Shown: in pieces, positions 61,620 through 64,000 of the stretch
Layout of the letters: every line of letters starts with the position of its first letter
Numbering within the stretch: position 1 is the stretch's first letter
Assembly (NCBI GenBank): GCA_965230005.1
Contig: OZ245934.1
Coordinates: forward strand, 5,084,001 to 5,148,000
From: SZUA-309 sp965230005
Lineage (GTDB): Bacteria > Pseudomonadota > Gammaproteobacteria > Pseudomonadales > Azotimanducaceae
Reading direction: 5' to 3'
DNA: 64,000 nt
Translations under genes and position numbers: made by a program
The notes under the pieces: model-generated
What the model was told of the DNA's origin: nothing
The model's input: only the letters and a program-made list of their open reading frames with translations
Databases searched by the model: none

Positions 61620-62759
61620 TCAGGTATCCAGACGGTAGATCCGCCGCACGTTATCCCCGAGCACCTTCTGCCTCGCCCCTTCCGGCAGCGCTTCTGCGTA
61701 ACGGGTCAGGTCGTCCACCCAGGTATGCGGGTGATCGGGGTGGGGATAGTCGCTGGCCCACATGAAGCAGTCGTCGCCGACGTGCGTAACGATGTGCGGC
61801 GCTGCCGTTTCGTCGGGATCGCCGGAGATGAAGCACTGGCGGCGGAAGAGTTCCGTCGCCCTCGGACGGTTGACGTTCATGGACTCACTGTAAGCATCGA
61901 GACGGTCGAGGAGAGCGCCGATCCAGCCGGAGCCTGCCTCGAGAACGCCGAGGCGCAGCTCCGGGAAACGCTCCAGGGTCCCGAGAGAGAAGAAAGAGAT
62001 GAGCGCCTGCTGGACGATCGATCGCAGCCAGATGGCTTCGCCCCAGGCTCGACCTTCCCGCGGCCAGTCGAAGATGCCGTCGGCTGCTGCGTGCGGTGTG
62101 AAGGTGGGGTGGATCGCCAGCGGCACGTCCAGTTCAACGCATTTGGCAAACAGGGCGTCGTGTGCCTTGTCGCCGTGGATCGTGCGGTTGTGGTTGAAGG
62201 GATTCACCCAGGCACCTCGGCAGCCGTCTTTCACGGCCCGTTCGAGTTCTGCGACAGAACCGGGCACGTCGAGGAGCGTCAGCTGCGCGATCGGGACAAG
62301 CCGGCCGCCGCTGTTACGGCAGAAGTCGGCGATCCAGCGGTTGTAGGCCCTGCAGTAGGCGAGGGACAGCTCAGGGTCTGTGAGTTCCACTTCCCAGAGC
62401 AGACCGATGGTGGGATATAGGAGGCTGGCGCTCAGATTTTCCTGATCCATGAGCGACAGTCGCTCAGCCGGATCCGCGGCACCGAAGGGCATGTTGTCCG
62501 CGTAGCGCCGGTCGGGGCTCGGCCGCATATCCTCTTCCCCCATGGCGCCGAGGAGGCCGAGACTGCCTTTCCGGGATCGCTCGGACGGCGTCTGGTTGAT
62601 TTCCAGGTACTCATAGCCGTCGTCGTCTACCTGAATCCGCAGTGCCCGGTCGCGATACTCGGTTTCCAGATAGTTTTCCCAGAGATCGGGCGGCTCGAGG
62701 ATGTGTCCGTCGGCGTCGATGGTCCCTTCGTAGGGAAAACGTTTGATCTCGTAGGCCAT
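61620..62759 (-). CDS. Amidohydrolase 2 family protein
   Basis: A 379-residue TIM-barrel amidohydrolase of the same broad family as the protein at 25441 but clearly different in sequence. The metal site is started by TIDADGHILEPPDLW (DGH, then EP), with IHPTFTPH in the middle and WASDYPHPDHPHTWV late, supplying the final Asp. Likely a decarboxylase or hydrolase in ring catabolism. The ATG at 62759 follows GGAGGGAGG. The gene lies 59 bases downstream of the FAD-dependent oxidoreductase on the same strand, so they may be co-transcribed. Confidence 0.9.
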   Translation of the reverse strand: MAYEIKRFPYEGTIDADGHILEPPDLWENYLETEYRDRALRIQVDDDGYEYLEINQTPSERSRKGSLGLLGAMGEEDMRPSPDRRYADNMPFGAADPAERLSLMDQENLSASLLYPTIGLLWEVELTDPELSLAYCRAYNRWIADFCRNSGGRLVPIAQLTLLDVPGSVAELERAVKDGCRGAWVNPFNHNRTIHGDKAHDALFAKCVELDVPLAIHPTFTPHAAADGIFDWPREGRAWGEAIWLRSIVQQALISFFSLGTLERFPELRLGVLEAGSGWIGALLDRLDAYSESMNVNRPRATELFRRQCFISGDPDETAAPHIVTHVGDDCFMWASDYPHPDHPHTWVDDLTRYAEALPEGARQKVLGDNVRRIYRLDT

Positions 62760-62818
62760 GGTTCCTCCCTCCCCGAAGGTGTTGGCGTGTTTCGCAGTCG
62801 CTCTGGAGCGGTTTTGGG

Positions 62819-64000
62819 TTACTCCGAGGCGTTGATCAGATCCAGCATCTCACTCCGACTCGGTCCGCGCACGATGCGTGCGGTCGCGTTTCGAGATCGC
62901 CCCCGCAGCATGTACAGCAACACGATCAAACGGGTGCGCCGGTCTTTAAGAAAGTCGCCGGGTTTCTCCAGCAGATTGACAGTACGCATGACGCCGCGGA
63001 CCACCCGCAGGTTGTTCTGGCCGGCGGCGGCCAGCGCGTCGCCAAAGGCGGCGGCGAACTTCTGTTTAAACGTCGTCGGTCGCTCGAGGAGTTCTCCACG
63101 AGCGCTGGCGAGTGCCCGCTGAATGCCCGTTTTGTCTTCCCGGAGACTCGTCGCGAAGATGGGCCGGAGCTCGGCTTCGGTTTTTGCATCGAAGGCAAGG
63201 GCCCGCGCTTCCGGATCGCGCTCCCGGGTGAGCACCTCGGCCAGCATGTGCGCATGGAGGATGCTCGTGGAACAGCCGCGCCCGTAAAGCGGATTGGTGC
63301 GCACGGCTGCATCACCGACAGCGAAGAAGTTTTTCGTCAGGGGTTTCCCGTCGCGTACGTAGTGGCGCCAGACGGCACGGATATCGCCGATGCCGAAGGG
63401 GTCCGTGGTCGGCTCGTACTGGCCCGGCGTCAGCCAGGGCAGGAGCCCCGGAATGCTCTGGCAGACGGCGTCGAAGGTGTCGCCGTCCTTAATGGCTTCA
63501 CGCAGCTCGCTTTCCCCGTTGTGCAGGCAGACGATGACCGCAAAGTTACCCGCATCCCCCGGAAACACGCCGAATTTGATGTAGCCGAGATCGCCCGCCG
63601 AGCGATCCTTACCGCTGCGCGGGGGTTCTTCGACGCCGGGATTCAGCTTGTAGTGCCGGGTGTAGTAAACGATTTCCGCATCGTCGTTTTCTTCCAGCAC
63701 CTCGACGCCGTGTTCGGCGAAGTAGCGGGGCAGTTTCGTGGTGCGACCGGAGGCGTCGACGATGACGTCCGCGCGAATCTCCGGGCCGAAACGGTCCACG
63801 CAGTCGCGCCGCACTTTGAGACCGCGGACCGTCAGGGTGCCTTCGTTGTCCTGATCAGCGATGACCCCATCGATGGTGATGCCGTTTTTGATCTCGATGT
63901 TCGGCATGCGCGCCACATAGCGGCGCAGTACGGTCTCGATGGTGGCCCGGCGGCAGAGCAGCATCCAGAGCTTCTCGTCGCCCGGCGCCGGCTCGTAGCC
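62819..64000 (-). CDS. FAD-dependent monooxygenase/halogenase-like oxidoreductase, N-terminus cut by window edge
   Basis: At least 394 residues, open to base 64000, so the N-terminal FAD Rossmann part is missing. The remaining part has the FAD-binding GD motif in FFAVGDAAVRTNPLYGRGCS, plus DASGRTTKLPRYF and an extended C-terminal helical tail ending LDLINASE. The GDAAVRTNPLYG pattern resembles FAD epoxidases or styrene-monooxygenase/halogenase-like proteins more than MhpA hydroxylases. The exact reaction cannot be set from this fragment. Confidence 0.82.
   Translation of the reverse strand, partial: GYEPAPGDEKLWMLLCRRATIETVLRRYVARMPNIEIKNGITIDGVIADQDNEGTLTVRGLKVRRDCVDRFGPEIRADVIVDASGRTTKLPRYFAEHGVEVLEENDDAEIVYYTRHYKLNPGVEEPPRSGKDRSAGDLGYIKFGVFPGDAGNFAVIVCLHNGESELREAIKDGDTFDAVCQSIPGLLPWLTPGQYEPTTDPFGIGDIRAVWRHYVRDGKPLTKNFFAVGDAAVRTNPLYGRGCSTSILHAHMLAEVLTRERDPEARALAFDAKTEAELRPIFATSLREDKTGIQRALASARGELLERPTTFKQKFAAAFGDALAAAGQNNLRVVRGVMRTVNLLEKPGDFLKDRRTRLIVLLYMLRGRSRNATARIVRGPSRSEMLDLINASE

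Noticed and set aside
1..64000. CRISPR arrays, tRNA, rRNA, insertion sequences, phage genes
   Set aside because: Searched by eye for regular repeats, cloverleaf-like segments, transposase and integrase motifs; none seen. A tRNA or CRISPR scan would confirm.

Overview
The window is high-GC DNA packed with protein genes on both strands. No gap between genes exceeds 300 bases. I see no rRNA, tRNA, insertion sequence, prophage or CRISPR array. The gene families point to a free-living, probably marine or soil, gammaproteobacterium with broad catabolic capacity. They include an 865-residue AcnB-type aconitase, CreA, a two-domain polyphosphate:AMP phosphotransferase, a YghU-type glutathione transferase, an NnrU-family protein and Ada. 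The taxonomic call is inferred from gene content only.

Layout. (1) 1-13.9 kb: an accessory catabolic region. It holds a class III aminotransferase (cut by the left edge), an alpha/beta hydrolase, a glutathione transferase, a PhyH-type dioxygenase, a haloalkane dehalogenase followed by creA, an M19 dipeptidase lipoprotein, a Baeyer-Villiger-type monooxygenase and a DUF4124 protein. A Rieske oxygenase gene with a one-base frameshift and its PPOX-fold partner follow, then a carotenoid/lignostilbene-type cleavage oxygenase. A minus-strand promoter and intrinsic terminator with no gene between them lie at about 11.86-12.05 kb. (2) 14-18 kb: a TetR regulator divergent from an aromatic meta-cleavage set (MhpA-like hydroxylase, FAH-family hydrolase, VOC extradiol dioxygenase). 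(3) 18-25.3 kb: a small membrane protein, a tyrosine phosphatase, Pap, a divergent Nramp-fold transporter, a dienelactone hydrolase, an AroQ-like protein lacking catalytic residues, and an arylsulfatase. (4) 25.4-28.3 kb: an overlapping amidohydrolase, thiolase-like and DUF35 operon. (5) 28.3-33.4 kb: a class C beta-lactamase-like hydrolase, a DNA-repair pair (ada plus a 2OG oxygenase), a luciferase-like oxidoreductase and an NnrU protein.

(6) 33.6-40.3 kb: a MoxR AAA+ ATPase cluster (membrane protein, DUF4129, DUF4350, MoxR, DUF58), with SpoIIM-like and RDD membrane proteins convergent to it. (7) 40.6-48.3 kb: a histidine kinase, an output-less double-receiver regulator and a repeat protein ending in a TonB C-terminal domain are translationally coupled. 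A TauD-family dioxygenase follows, then a second, much larger membrane protein that also ends in a TonB C-terminal domain. No ExbB or ExbD is present. This is the best candidate for an undescribed system. (8) 48.3-64 kb: another hydrolase, a two-subunit molybdenum hydroxylase, a DUF3750 protein, an F420/flavin-type oxidoreductase, a second Rieske oxygenase, YghU and a LysR regulator divergent from acnB. An NYN-OST-HTH protein, an aldonolactone-oxidase-like flavoprotein, a second amidohydrolase and an FAD-dependent oxidoreductase cut by the right edge complete it.

Together the genes suggest stepwise oxidation and hydrolysis of aromatic, terpenoid or steroid-like and halogenated or sulfated compounds, feeding central metabolism. 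Substrates cannot be read from the sequence. Base coordinates and motifs below were read directly; family names rest on motif recognition, since no search could be run.
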